Source of the DNA: Methylococcaceae bacterium UBA4132
GTDB lineage: Bacteria > Pseudomonadota > Gammaproteobacteria > Methylococcales > Methylomonadaceae
Assembly (NCBI GenBank): GCA_002380945.1
Contig: DFWO01000016.1
Coordinates: forward strand, 3,407 to 18,111
Reading direction: 5' to 3'
Length of the DNA: 14,705 nt
In this document: piece after piece, positions 1 to 7,404 of the stretch
How the letters are laid out: each line of letters starts with the position of its first letter
How positions within the stretch are numbered: the stretch's first letter is position 1
The notes under the pieces: model-generated
What the model was told of the DNA's origin: nothing
Seen by the model: the letters and a program-made list of their open reading frames with translations, nothing else
The model's database searches: none
Program-made: the position numbers and the translations under genes

Positions 1-563
1 GCAATCACCAACACATTACAGCTCACAATCATTTGATTACAGATTTTTGTCACCTGCCCTGCCCCGACTTCGCCCATGTGCGTAAGTTGCGCATATAACG
101 GAGCTAATACTTCTCGTGCTATAGCAATATGTTCAGCGTGTCCGCCTGCCATAATCGCTAACGTGCCTTGCTGTGCGCCAGCAACGCCACCCGAAACAGG
201 CGCGTCTACCCAGCCCATACCGTATTCAGCTAATAATGCAGCTAGCTCGCGTGTTATATCGGGGCGAATACTGGATAAATCAATGACCAATTTATTAGCG
301 GTAGCGGATGGTGCAATTTGCTCACGCACTACTTGCTCTACGACGGAAGTATCAGCAAGGCATAATAAAATGACATCGGCGGCTTGTAATACATCGGCAA
401 TAGTCGGTGATGCAATTGCCCCAGCCTCAATAACCGTTGTTAATTTTTCAACGCTACGATTCCAAACATTAACGCTAAAACCTGCGTCCAATAAACGCAA
501 CGTTAACGGCTGCCCCATTAAACCAATACCAATAAAACCTAGGGTGTGTTTTTGCTTTGACAT
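1..563 (-). CDS. 3-hydroxyisobutyrate dehydrogenase / tartronate semialdehyde reductase family protein, partial (C-terminus outside window)
   Basis: NAD(P)-dependent beta-hydroxyacid dehydrogenase, a cytosolic enzyme that interconverts a 3-hydroxy acid and its semialdehyde. I translated the minus strand from the ATG at 561-563; 187 codons are in the window and the reading frame runs off the left edge without a stop. The N-terminus holds the dinucleotide fold with GFIGIGLMGQPL (about residues 9-20). DLSSIRPDITREL follows, then the substrate-binding segment DAPVSGGVAGAQQGTL. GAGQVTKICNQMIV carries the expected catalytic Lys (K173) and the downstream Asn (N176). The helical C-terminal domain (roughly 100 residues in this family) is missing. 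Upstream of the ATG I see no clear Shine-Dalgarno sequence. The substrate cannot be settled here: 3-hydroxyisobutyrate, tartronate semialdehyde, glyoxylate or succinic semialdehyde are all handled by close relatives. Family assignment is firm; exact function is not. Confidence 0.85.
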   Translation of the reverse strand, partial: MSKQKHTLGFIGIGLMGQPLTLRLLDAGFSVNVWNRSVEKLTTVIEAGAIASPTIADVLQAADVILLCLADTSVVEQVVREQIAPSATANKLVIDLSSIRPDITRELAALLAEYGMGWVDAPVSGGVAGAQQGTLAIMAGGHAEHIAIAREVLAPLYAQLTHMGEVGAGQVTKICNQMIVSCNVLVI

Positions 564-675
564 GATGATAAATTTTCGTGGAGTGGACAAGCGTCTTTTT
601 ACTTGCTCACCGATGTTGATAGTTATTAGGTTTAGACAGTGAGGCAACGAGCAACTTTACCGCCTTAATAATTGA

Positions 676-1522
676 TTAATCCAGTGCGTTTTTCAATATA
701 TCGCGTATATCACGCCGAGCAAACGTCTCGAAACCTACGTTTTCAAGCTCAGTTCTCATAGCTTCGTTATCAATTAATTGTCGGCAATCATTCACTAACG
801 TTTCCATCGTAGACAGTTTTATAGCTGATTTCATATCCTCTTCCACAATGGTTTTCTCATCTAAAATGGATACGACCGCTTTTTTGTTGGCTAATAGATA
901 AGACACTCTGACTATCTCAAATTGTTGGCACATTTGAAATAACGTAGCATTCAGAATAATTTTTGCGCGAGCAATAAGAGAGTCTCTCGATTCACCGTAA
1001 AACCCGCACGCAAAGACCACCGATAGACCCGCATTTGCAAGTAGATCAAACGCCTTAAGACGGTTTTCTGCTGGCATTCCATAAATAAGCACATCAATAT
1101 CTTGCGGGACTGGCTTAGCAAGCCTGGTCAAAATGGGTGCATATCCAATAGGAACAAATTTAATGTTGCGTGTATTTTCAATACTTGCCCATGATTCTAA
1201 ATTTTCTTGCTTATAGTCCCAAATTTCAAAATTTTTGGCATAAAAGTGCATCTCATCGCGAATATAATCGCCTGTTATTCCCCTCATCTGCTCTACATTA
1301 TAAATAATAGTGTCCTCAGGAAAATGACTCATAAAATCAATAGGCAGAACTTGAGCCCCAAAAATTATATTTCTACAGCCCAGCTCATAACTATTAACAG
1401 CAATTACTAACCTCGTACCCTAGTTGTTCAAGCCCCCACTTAAATGTCTCAATAAGTTCGTTACAACCCACTAGCTGGTGACGATGAGGTGGCACGACCT
1501 GCATTAAATGAAATTTTTTCAT
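676..1522 (-). pseudogene. glycosyltransferase-like protein gene broken by a frameshift
   Basis: The visible open frame (676-1332, 218 codons) lacks its N-terminus. A second frame begins at an ATG at 1520-1522, preceded by an AAAGGT ribosome-binding site, and runs MKKFHLMQVVPPHRHQL ... LEQLGYEVSNCC to a TAA at 1394-1396. Removing one base near 1400-1411 joins the two frames as GYEVSNAVNSYELGCRNIIF and continues into FGAQVLPIDFMSHFPEDTI, giving a protein of about 280 residues. The C-terminal half resembles group-1-like glycosyltransferases of the CgeB/Glyco_trans_1_2 type: IYGMPAENRLKAF, GFYGESRDSLIARAKIILN, and VRVSYLLANKKAVVSILDE followed by a helical tail. The family call is from memory of such proteins and is moderate; acceptor and donor sugars are unknown. 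The shift may be a true mutation or a sequencing or assembly error, since the rest of the gene has no other lesion. Confidence 0.7.
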
Positions 1523-1530
1523 ATCTACCT

Positions 1531-1595
1531 TTCATAGTTCCCACACTTCCGCGTGGCATTTATCTGGATAACGAATGATGTGACGCTGGAACGCC
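1531..1595. repeat. degenerate copy of the palindromic repeat found at 2488-2551
   Basis: The stretch starting TTCATAGTTCCCAC at 1531 matches the start of the repeat at 2488 with a few changes (ACTTCCGCGTGG in place of CGCTCCTGCGTGG). A decayed GACGCTGGAACGCC follows at 1582-1595, resembling the GACGCTGGAGCGTC palindrome at 2659-2672. It lies in the roughly 130 bases between the broken glycosyltransferase gene and the next gene upstream. It looks like a worn member of an interspersed intergenic repeat family. Confidence 0.5.
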
Positions 1596-1653
1596 AACAG
1601 TGAAGATTTTCATATCATAACGTAGGAACGATGTGTACCGCGCCATTATTAAA

Positions 1654-2361
1654 CTATTTAATAATCAACGCTCGCCCTTTGCCTAAATCAAGTTCTAATG
1701 AGCAAGGCTCTTTGCCACAAAAGCTATCGTTATAATTAAATTGTCGTTGTGACTGACTTCCTTCGCTAGAAAAACTCACCGCAATACTTTTATAGTTACG
1801 TCCATGATCATTGGCATCAAAATAATTATTTAGATTGTCCGCTAATGCCTTTGCCGCTTTGTCATAAACAACACCCATTTGAGACTTACCCTTGCTGATT
1901 AATTGTTCAGAAATAGCCTGTTTTAATTGTTCAAGCAGAGCTTTACTATTAGGTGCAAACAAAAATTCTTGCTGACTTTCTCGCACTGTGGAAAATTCAA
2001 ACGCGACAGGCGTAGATAAATACAACGTCGGAACATGAACGAAGATAACGCCATTTTTGACATAATGCGTTAATTCAGCGAGTTTAACGTAATACTTGTA
2101 ATGGGCAACCAATGACAGTTTTACACTGGTATCACCAACAGGCAATCCCATCACATAGTTATATTTTTCTGTACTAAATTCTTCATTGCTGATTAATTGA
2201 GCAACCACATATTCATCAGACCCTTTCAGTTCAATAAACTGACTAAAATTCTTATTCACTTCCTGAGTATTCACCAGTGATACTTTGCCCGTAACAATCA
2301 GCCAACCTAAAGTGATTATGATAAGAATTATTGTGGCTAGAAAGATTAGTTTTGATAACAC
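1654..2361 (-). CDS. unrecognised single-pass membrane protein with extracytoplasmic domain
   Basis: I do not recognise this 235-residue protein with confidence. It starts at a GTG (2359-2361) with GGGAT a short way upstream. One hydrophobic helix (about residues 4-24, LIFLATIILIIITLGWLIV) is followed by a soluble domain with no second membrane span, so the protein is probably anchored in the inner membrane and faces the periplasm. The middle has a run of beta-type segments (HYKYYVKLAELTHYVKNG, VIFVHVPTLYLSTPVAFEF). An amphipathic stretch follows (about 140-180, ending KAAKALADNLNNYF). Near the end two cysteines spaced by four residues (C215, C220 in FCGKEPC) could form a disulfide. The pattern is loosely reminiscent of DUF4230 proteins, but this is only an impression. 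It sits alone between the broken glycosyltransferase gene and repeat-rich DNA. Confidence 0.7.
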   Translation of the reverse strand: MLSKLIFLATIILIIITLGWLIVTGKVSLVNTQEVNKNFSQFIELKGSDEYVVAQLISNEEFSTEKYNYVMGLPVGDTSVKLSLVAHYKYYVKLAELTHYVKNGVIFVHVPTLYLSTPVAFEFSTVRESQQEFLFAPNSKALLEQLKQAISEQLISKGKSQMGVVYDKAAKALADNLNNYFDANDHGRNYKSIAVSFSSEGSQSQRQFNYNDSFCGKEPCSLELDLGKGRALIIK

Positions 2362-2487
2362 GGTTTATCCCAATGAGTCGTAGGCTAGGATTATATAAGT
2401 AATCGTGGCAACTTTAACAGGATGGCTGCGTTTTTTGTAGACGTGGATGAGGCAAGGAAAAAACGATTGAATTATTTACCGACAAGA

Positions 2488-2551
2488 TTCATAGTTCCCA
2501 TCGCTCCTGCGTGGGAACTCATCCTGCAACGCTCCAGCGTCTTCTTCACCA
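2488..2551. repeat. palindromic intergenic repeat, left unit
   Basis: It begins TTCATAGTTCCCATCGC. AGTTCCCA (2493-2500) pairs with TGGGAACT (2512-2519) around an 11-base loop. A second small palindrome, ACGCT-CC-AGCGT, lies at 2529-2540. The segment 2529-2551 is repeated in inverted orientation at 2652-2671, apart from a three-base TTC insertion, so the two units flank about 100 bases like ends of a miniature element. A degenerate relative lies at 1531-1595. Confidence 0.65.
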
Positions 2552-2651
2552 CTAAGCACAAAACCAGATGGTTAGAAGTCGCTACACCATCACCAAAACC
2601 GATAAATCACATTTCATCATGCGAACTTGGACGAGTTGATATATAGACACT

Positions 2652-2704
2652 TGGTGAAGACGCTGGAGCGTCTTTAGCTGCATTCCAACGCTGGAGCGTT
2701 GGAA
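2652..2704. repeat. palindromic intergenic repeat, right unit
   Basis: Two perfect palindromes follow each other: GACGCT-GG-AGCGTC at 2659-2672, and TTCCAACGCT-GG-AGCGTTGGAA at 2683-2704 with ten base pairs per arm. Both share the core CGCTGGAGCG. The segment TGGTGAAGACGCTGGAGCGT is the inverse of the left unit at 2529-2551. This is the form expected of REP/MITE-like elements; no coding content. Confidence 0.65.
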
Positions 2705-2725
2705 CGATATATAATGCACCATTCA

Positions 2726-2750
2726 GGAGGTCAGGCTTTGCCTGATCTCC
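2726..2750. repeat. perfect hairpin, 11 base pairs, three-base loop
   Basis: GGAGGTCAGGC (2726-2736), loop TTT, GCCTGATCTCC (2740-2750), with one G-T wobble. No T tract follows on either strand, so it is more likely an interspersed palindrome of the same intergenic cluster than a terminator. It ends 33 bases before the yheS start codon and would lie in the 5' leader of that gene if transcription starts upstream. Confidence 0.6.
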
Positions 2751-2783
2751 AAATAAATACCATAACCTCTCACTTAAAACCCC

Positions 2784-4670
2784 ATGCTAAATTTTAAAAA
2801 TATCGCCCTGCGCCGTGGTGCGCGGGTTTTGTTTGCTAATTCTTCTTTTACGATACACAAAGGTCAAAAAGTTGGTTTTACGGGCGCGAATGGCGCGGGT
2901 AAATCCAGCTTTTTCGCGCTGGTTAAAAACGAACTGCATTTGGATGAAGGCGAATTTACTCTGCCGCCTAATCTGGCGATTGCTCATGTCTCGCAAGAAA
3001 TGCCTGCAACTAGCCGCGCTGCGATTGATTATATTATTGATGGCGATACCGAGCTTCGACGTTTACAACAGCAATTGCTAGAAGCCGAACAAGCGGATGA
3101 TGGTTTAAAACAGGCGGAACTTCATGCCGCATTGGATATTATCGGCGGTTATACCGCGCAAACTCGCGCCGCTCGACTCATGAATGGCTTAGGGTTTAAT
3201 GATAACCAACAACAAAATCCCGTCAGTTCGTTTTCAGGCGGTTGGCGGATGCGGCTGAATTTGGCGCAAGCGTTGATGTGTCGTTCCGATGTGTTGCTAT
3301 TGGACGAACCAACCAACCATTTAGATTTAGATGCGGTGATTTGGCTGCAAGATTGGCTGTGTAAATATGAAGGCACGTTGTTATTGGTGTCGCATGATAG
3401 AGATTTTCTCGACACGATTACCGATCACATCGTGCATATTGAACAAGGCAAAGCGGAGATTTATACGGGCAATTATTCTGCCTTTGAACGTATGAGAGCG
3501 GAAAAACTCGCGCAACAACAATCTGCATACCTTAAGCAACAGCGAGAAATTGTTCATATTCAAAGTTTTATCAACCGCTTCAAAGCCCAAGCCACCAAAG
3601 CACGGCAAGCACAAAGCCGTATTAAAGCCTTGGAACGTATGGAATTGATAGCCTTGGCGCATATCGATTCGCCGTTTGATTTTAGTTTTCCACCGCCGTT
3701 AAAAATGCCCAATCCGTTGTTGACCTTGGATAAAGTCGATATTGGCTACGGCGATAAGTGCATCATTAAACAAAGTAGTTTAACCATTGCCGCTGGCGAT
3801 AGAATCGGTTTATTAGGACCAAACGGCGCGGGTAAATCGAGTTTAATTAAAGTGTTAGCGGGTGATATGCTGCCATTGACTGGAACGCGGCGCGAAGCTG
3901 AAGGTTTAAAAATCGGTTATTTTGCTCAGCATCAATTGGAGCAATTACACCTTGATGAAAGTCCGTTATGGCACGTTCAACAACTCGATAAAACCGCCAC
4001 GGAAAAAGACTTACGCAATTTTTTAGGCGGGTTTGATTTTCGCGGCGACAAAGTGTTGGAAGAAGTTAAACCGTTTTCAGGCGGCGAAAAAGCCCGTTTG
4101 GTGTTGGCGTTGCTGGTGTATCAAAATCCCAATTTATTATTATTGGACGAACCAACCAATCATTTAGATTTAGAAATGCGTCATGCACTAAGCGTGGCGT
4201 TGCAAGATTTTCAAGGCGCGATGGTGGTGGTATCGCATGATAGGCATTTATTACGCTCCGTGACTGACCAATTATTATTAGTCTCGCATGGCAAAGTGCA
4301 ACCGTTTGATGGTGATTTAGACGATTATCGGCTGTGGCTTGCTGAACAGAAAAAAGCCGAAGAAAAACCCGTTGAAACAGTTGATACAACGGTATCACGC
4401 AAAGACCAACGCAAACTGGATGCTGAAAATCGCCGTAAATATAAGCCACTGTATGACGCACTGAAAAAAGCCGAAGATGAGGTGGAAAAATATCACACTG
4501 AGCAAAAGCAATTGGAACAACAATTGGCTGATACGGCTATTTATGAAGACAGCGAAAAAGCCCGTTTAAGACAGGTGCTAGATAGAAAAATTCAAGTAGA
4601 TAAACTGTTGGAAGATGCCGAATTGGCGTGGATGGATGCGGAAGAACAGGTGGCGGGGATAGCAGATTAA
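2784..4670 (+). CDS. yheS: ABC-F family ATPase YheS
   Basis: Soluble twin-ATPase of the ABC-F class, which acts on the ribosome rather than in transport. The 628-residue sequence aligns by eye along its length with E. coli YheS (about 637). First ATPase domain: Walker A GANGAGKS (34-41), signature SGGW (151-154), Walker B ending LLLDE (D174, E175) followed by PTNHLDLD. The interdomain linker (about 228-285) is the charged helical arm with QSFINRFKAQATKARQAQSR, the part that reaches the P-site tRNA in this class. Second ATPase domain: GPNGAGKS (345-352), SGGEK (432-436), D455/E456, then SHDRHLL. The C-terminus (about 540-628) is a charged coiled coil. All catalytic motifs are intact. The ATG at 2784 is the natural start by alignment, though no Shine-Dalgarno sequence precedes it. 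It converges with the phosphopantetheinyl transferase gene. Confidence 0.95.
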   Translation: MLNFKNIALRRGARVLFANSSFTIHKGQKVGFTGANGAGKSSFFALVKNELHLDEGEFTLPPNLAIAHVSQEMPATSRAAIDYIIDGDTELRRLQQQLLEAEQADDGLKQAELHAALDIIGGYTAQTRAARLMNGLGFNDNQQQNPVSSFSGGWRMRLNLAQALMCRSDVLLLDEPTNHLDLDAVIWLQDWLCKYEGTLLLVSHDRDFLDTITDHIVHIEQGKAEIYTGNYSAFERMRAEKLAQQQSAYLKQQREIVHIQSFINRFKAQATKARQAQSRIKALERMELIALAHIDSPFDFSFPPPLKMPNPLLTLDKVDIGYGDKCIIKQSSLTIAAGDRIGLLGPNGAGKSSLIKVLAGDMLPLTGTRREAEGLKIGYFAQHQLEQLHLDESPLWHVQQLDKTATEKDLRNFLGGFDFRGDKVLEEVKPFSGGEKARLVLALLVYQNPNLLLLDEPTNHLDLEMRHALSVALQDFQGAMVVVSHDRHLLRSVTDQLLLVSHGKVQPFDGDLDDYRLWLAEQKKAEEKPVETVDTTVSRKDQRKLDAENRRKYKPLYDALKKAEDEVEKYHTEQKQLEQQLADTAIYEDSEKARLRQVLDRKIQVDKLLEDAELAWMDAEEQVAGIAD

Positions 4671-4692
4671 ATTTATAGCCGATGTTCACAAG

Positions 4693-4725
4693 AAGCACGA
4701 AAAACTAATGACTTTTTTCGTGCTT
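4693..4725. terminator. inverted repeat between convergent yheS and PPTase genes, possible bidirectional terminator
   Basis: AAGCACGAAAAA (4693-4704) pairs with TTTTTCGTGCTT (4714-4725) around a nine-base loop that contains the PPTase stop codon (4705-4707). On the plus strand TTTTCGTG follows, a weak T tract; on the minus strand TCTTGTG follows. The arms are built from the same nine-base repeat that encodes the PPTase tail. Stem length and position favour a shared terminator, but the stem is AT-rich and the T tracts are poor. Confidence 0.5.
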
Positions 4726-5433
4726 TTCGTGCTTTTCGTGTCTTTCGTGGACAATGACATTAGCAATCGTTTTATCTGCTACTAACGCAGTACACATCCC
4801 TGCCTCTACCGCTAAGTCTCGACACTGCCAAATACGCGCAGCATCACATTCAGCGGGAACGCTCAAAAACGTCTGTGGATTTTCTGGATTTAGTACGCAA
4901 TGCTTTAAACCTAAGGCAATACCCAAACCTGTTGCCTTAACAAAGGCTTCTTTGCGTGTCCAAAACTGGTAAAATTGGCGGTTTTGTTCTGCTTCGGGCA
5001 GTTGATGCCAATAAGTAGCCTCTTCAACACCAAAGCATTTTTGTACGAAAGCGGCTAAATTATTGCGCGGTTTACATTGTTCAATATCAACACCCAACTG
5101 ACAATTTTGCGCTACTGCGATTAGTAAAGAATCGCCTGTGTGGGATAAATTAAACGCTAATTCAGGGTAATCGACTAGATAGGGTTTACCTTGCGCGGCA
5201 TTTTGAATGCGTATGCTTTCAGGCGAAACACTCAGATACTCCGCGAGTATATGTCTCAAACGACCATGTGCGGCGACATAACGCTGTTGTAGTTGGAGCG
5301 TTTTAAATTTTTCCGCACGCATCTTTTCATGGCTATCGAGAACGCGCCAGTCTTGTAAATATTGGGCATGGTCTGTTGTTAATGAATCATGCCACACATC
5401 AATCGTCAACAGTGCCTTATCCTTCCTGACCAT
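4705..5433 (-). CDS. Sfp-type 4'-phosphopantetheinyl transferase
   Basis: Transfers the 4'-phosphopantetheine arm from coenzyme A to a serine of a carrier protein (acyl or peptidyl carrier, or another holo-enzyme), in the cytosol. The 242 residues have the two-fold Sfp architecture. GRLRHILAEYL (57-67) is in the first half. NLSHTGD (95-101) follows, then GVDIE (114-118, Mg ligands D116 and E118), then FWTRKEAFVKATGLGI (157-172, with E162 and K166). The start ATG (5431-5433) overlaps the NnrS end by 17 bases; a TTG at 5407-5409 preceded by AAGG is an alternative start. The tail HERHEKHEKHEKSH is low-complexity, encoded by a tandem repeat, and not part of the fold. It is the last gene of the DUF455-NnrS unit. 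The carrier-protein partner is not visible here. Confidence 0.9.
   Translation of the reverse strand: MVRKDKALLTIDVWHDSLTTDHAQYLQDWRVLDSHEKMRAEKFKTLQLQQRYVAAHGRLRHILAEYLSVSPESIRIQNAAQGKPYLVDYPELAFNLSHTGDSLLIAVAQNCQLGVDIEQCKPRNNLAAFVQKCFGVEEATYWHQLPEAEQNRQFYQFWTRKEAFVKATGLGIALGLKHCVLNPENPQTFLSVPAECDAARIWQCRDLAVEAGMCTALVADKTIANVIVHERHEKHEKHEKSH
4713..4749. repeat. nine-base tandem repeat at the PPTase 3' end
   Basis: The unit CTTTTCGTG occurs at 4723-4731 and 4732-4740, with near-copies at 4713-4722 and 4741-4749. Read on the minus strand each unit is CAC GAA AAG, giving the HEK repeats of the PPTase tail (HERHEKHEKHEKSH). The length is a multiple of three, so gain or loss of units keeps the frame and only changes tail length. 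Confidence 0.8.
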
Positions 5434-6592
5434 CCACTCTTGCCGTGGTCAACATAGGCGCGTACACAAACACGAATAACGCAAACGCGGCTAGCCAAGA
5501 TAGCGTGGCGGCATAGACTAAGTCGTTATACCAAGCGGGTAATGCCATCGGTAATAACACGCGGAAGACAGCGGCTAAATTCAATAACACAAACGCCAAT
5601 GCAATCGCATTAGAGGCTTTTAGTATGCGTCCCGTATGTCCGAGAGAAACTCGCGCCATCATGCCTAAGGTCAATATACCGATACCACCCAACGTAAATG
5701 CGTGTAATGCTAATGAAGTCGATACCACTGTGTATGCCGATAATACGGTGAACAGAAAACCTAAAATAAGCCAGCCGTAACCAACATATAACACCCATAA
5801 CAATGGGACATACCAGATTTTGCGATTATACCAACCTGCAACTCTGGCGATATTGATAACACCTGCGGCTAATGCTGCTATCGCTAATATTGTGCCTGAG
5901 ATACCAAACAGCTGTAAGGTAAATACTAACGCGGCAGAGCCAATGGCTAATTGGTCTAACAACTGATTTTTAATAATTAACACGCCTGTTAAGCCACGTT
6001 CGGTAAAAAAGGGAAATACCCGTCCTGCAATCACCAGTATCAACAGAATAATAGTCGCAACCACCAGTTGCAGACCTGTCGCCGCACTGTTTTCCATTAG
6101 CCCCAGTTTTTCAGCATGAATCAAACCGTTACCCAGTGTTAATAGCAATAAAATACCGATAAAAATCAGGTTACGGTAATTTTTCGCTTTCATAATCGGC
6201 TGAATGACTTGATAGGCGAGTACCGGTAAAAACGCAAAATCCACCAAGGCAATCAACGCATCAGGCAGTAAACCTGAGTAAAACGGCACAAGTCGTCCAT
6301 ATAGCCACAATAAACACAGTCCTGCCAGTTTATCGCCTGTTGCGGTGGGTTGACCTGTCCAGTTTTTCACTGCCGTTAATAAAAATCCTGCCATGACTGC
6401 AACGGAATATCCCAATAACATCTCATGAGCGTGCCATTCATTAGGGGCAAAATAGTTACTCAAACTGAGCGAGCCTTTAAACATCGCATTCCATAACATA
6501 ATCAGTAGCAATGCGGACACGCCAGCTAAGGCGAAAAAGGCTCTAAAGCCTAAATTAAACAGTGGGGTAGCAAAGATTTTTTGTGTTTTCAT
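5417..6592 (-). CDS. nnrS: NnrS family haem/copper membrane protein
   Basis: Polytopic inner-membrane protein of the NnrS family, known as a haem- and copper-containing protein tied to tolerance of nitric oxide. From the ATG at 6590-6592 the protein is 391 residues, with about twelve hydrophobic segments. The family hallmark NEWHAHEMLLGY (about 51-62, candidate metal ligands H54 and H56) is followed by AVMAGFLLTAVKNWTG (about 65-80). Later conserved parts include GRVFPFFTERGL and, near residue 300, LHAFTLGGIGILTLGMMARV. I prefer this start over a TTG five codons upstream, because the ATG overlaps the DUF455 stop as ATGA and yields the usual N-terminus MKTQKIFATPLFNLGFRAFF. Translational coupling with DUF455 is likely. 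No NsrR- or FNR-type operator could be made out, and no denitrification gene lies nearby. Confidence 0.92.
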   Translation of the reverse strand: MKTQKIFATPLFNLGFRAFFALAGVSALLLIMLWNAMFKGSLSLSNYFAPNEWHAHEMLLGYSVAVMAGFLLTAVKNWTGQPTATGDKLAGLCLLWLYGRLVPFYSGLLPDALIALVDFAFLPVLAYQVIQPIMKAKNYRNLIFIGILLLLTLGNGLIHAEKLGLMENSAATGLQLVVATIILLILVIAGRVFPFFTERGLTGVLIIKNQLLDQLAIGSAALVFTLQLFGISGTILAIAALAAGVINIARVAGWYNRKIWYVPLLWVLYVGYGWLILGFLFTVLSAYTVVSTSLALHAFTLGGIGILTLGMMARVSLGHTGRILKASNAIALAFVLLNLAAVFRVLLPMALPAWYNDLVYAATLSWLAAFALFVFVYAPMLTTARVDGQEG

Positions 6593-7389
6593 GGGAGTTC
6601 TAGCCAATCTAGTTCAGCAGTCGAGAAGCCCGCAATTATACGCATTTCTCTATTAAAAGGGCCTTTTGGCTTGCCGCCAATGTAGTATTGTTTAATTAGC
6701 TGTTGATATTTCGCTTCAATGTCATCAACGCCTTGTTGCTGACAAACGTACTTAAACCAATACGAACCACGTTCTACATGACCGACTTCATCAGTCAGTA
6801 TACGGGTTAATAATTTAACACTGGTTACATCCCCCATGCTGTTAAATTTTTCAATAATAGCAGGCGTAACATCTAAACCTCGTGCTTCCATACAGCGTGG
6901 CACCATTGCCAAACGCGCTAGTAAATCATGTGCCGTGTCTTTGGCATGATCCCATAAACCACCGTGTGCAGGTAAATCACCATAATCAACATCCATAGCC
7001 TGTAAATGCGCTCTGATTAATTCAAAATGCTGCGCCTCTTCATCAGCAACGCGTAACCAATTCTGATAAAATTGCTGAGGCATTCCTCGAAAACGATAAA
7101 TAATATCCCACGCTAAATAGATAGCGACAAATTCAACGTGGGCAATCGCATGAAAAAAAGCCGCTTTGCCTTCGGGACTGGTCACTTTACGTTTAGGCAT
7201 ATCACGCGGTGCGAGTAACACGGGCTTATCGGGAAATCGTACTTCAGCAATCGCTAGCACAGGCACATCGTCGCTAAAACTAAGTTCATCATTGACTAAG
7301 CGTTGCCACGCTAAATGCGTTAATGCCAATTTTTCATCGATAGCGGTGTTATGCAAACAAGTGGCTGCACAAACAAATAGATTTTTCAT
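6589..7389 (-). CDS. DUF455 family ferritin-like protein
   Basis: A 266-residue protein of the DUF455 family, whose members fold as ferritin-like four-helix bundles and are thought to bind a di-iron centre; a hydroxylase role like that of MiaE is suspected but not shown. Candidate metal ligands occur in the right order: FFHAIAHVEFVAIYLAWD (H80, H84, E86), VADEEAQHFELI (E117, E118, H121), PRCMEARGLDV (E169) and TDEVGHVERG (E201, H204). The end REMRIIAGFSTAELDWLE is also typical. The ATG at 7387-7389 lies only 15 bases from the divergent VanZ-like start. It heads the DUF455-NnrS-PPTase unit and overlaps NnrS by four bases. No Shine-Dalgarno sequence is evident. Family call firm, reaction unknown. 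Confidence 0.9.
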   Translation of the reverse strand: MKNLFVCAATCLHNTAIDEKLALTHLAWQRLVNDELSFSDDVPVLAIAEVRFPDKPVLLAPRDMPKRKVTSPEGKAAFFHAIAHVEFVAIYLAWDIIYRFRGMPQQFYQNWLRVADEEAQHFELIRAHLQAMDVDYGDLPAHGGLWDHAKDTAHDLLARLAMVPRCMEARGLDVTPAIIEKFNSMGDVTSVKLLTRILTDEVGHVERGSYWFKYVCQQQGVDDIEAKYQQLIKQYYIGGKPKGPFNREMRIIAGFSTAELDWLELP

Positions 7390-7404
7390 TACAGGTTCAC
7401 AAGC

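Larger units (their letters stand above)
2362..2783. other. gene-free, repeat-rich intergenic region upstream of yheS
   Basis: About 420 bases between two divergent genes. A 74-codon open frame (2422-2646) exists, but its second half is simply the translation of palindromic repeats (PAWELILQRSSV), so I do not call it a gene. The region carries at least four inverted repeats, listed separately. I see no convincing promoter hexamers for yheS and no Shine-Dalgarno sequence before its ATG. Confidence 0.6.

Noticed and set aside
76..642. 188-codon open frame on the plus strand
   Set aside because: It is the antisense shadow of the dehydrogenase gene on the minus strand, which shows clear family motifs; the plus-strand translation is low-complexity and Cys/Ala/Thr-rich.
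2422..2646. 74-codon open frame on the plus strand
   Set aside because: Its second half translates palindromic repeats (PAWELILQRSSV), it has no recognisable domain and no ribosome-binding site.
4066..4461. 131-codon open frame antisense to yheS
   Set aside because: Shadow of the second ATPase domain of yheS, which is intact and matches its family throughout.
4713..4749. CRISPR-like short tandem repeat
   Set aside because: The units are only nine bases and directly adjacent with no spacers; this is a simple tandem repeat inside a coding sequence.
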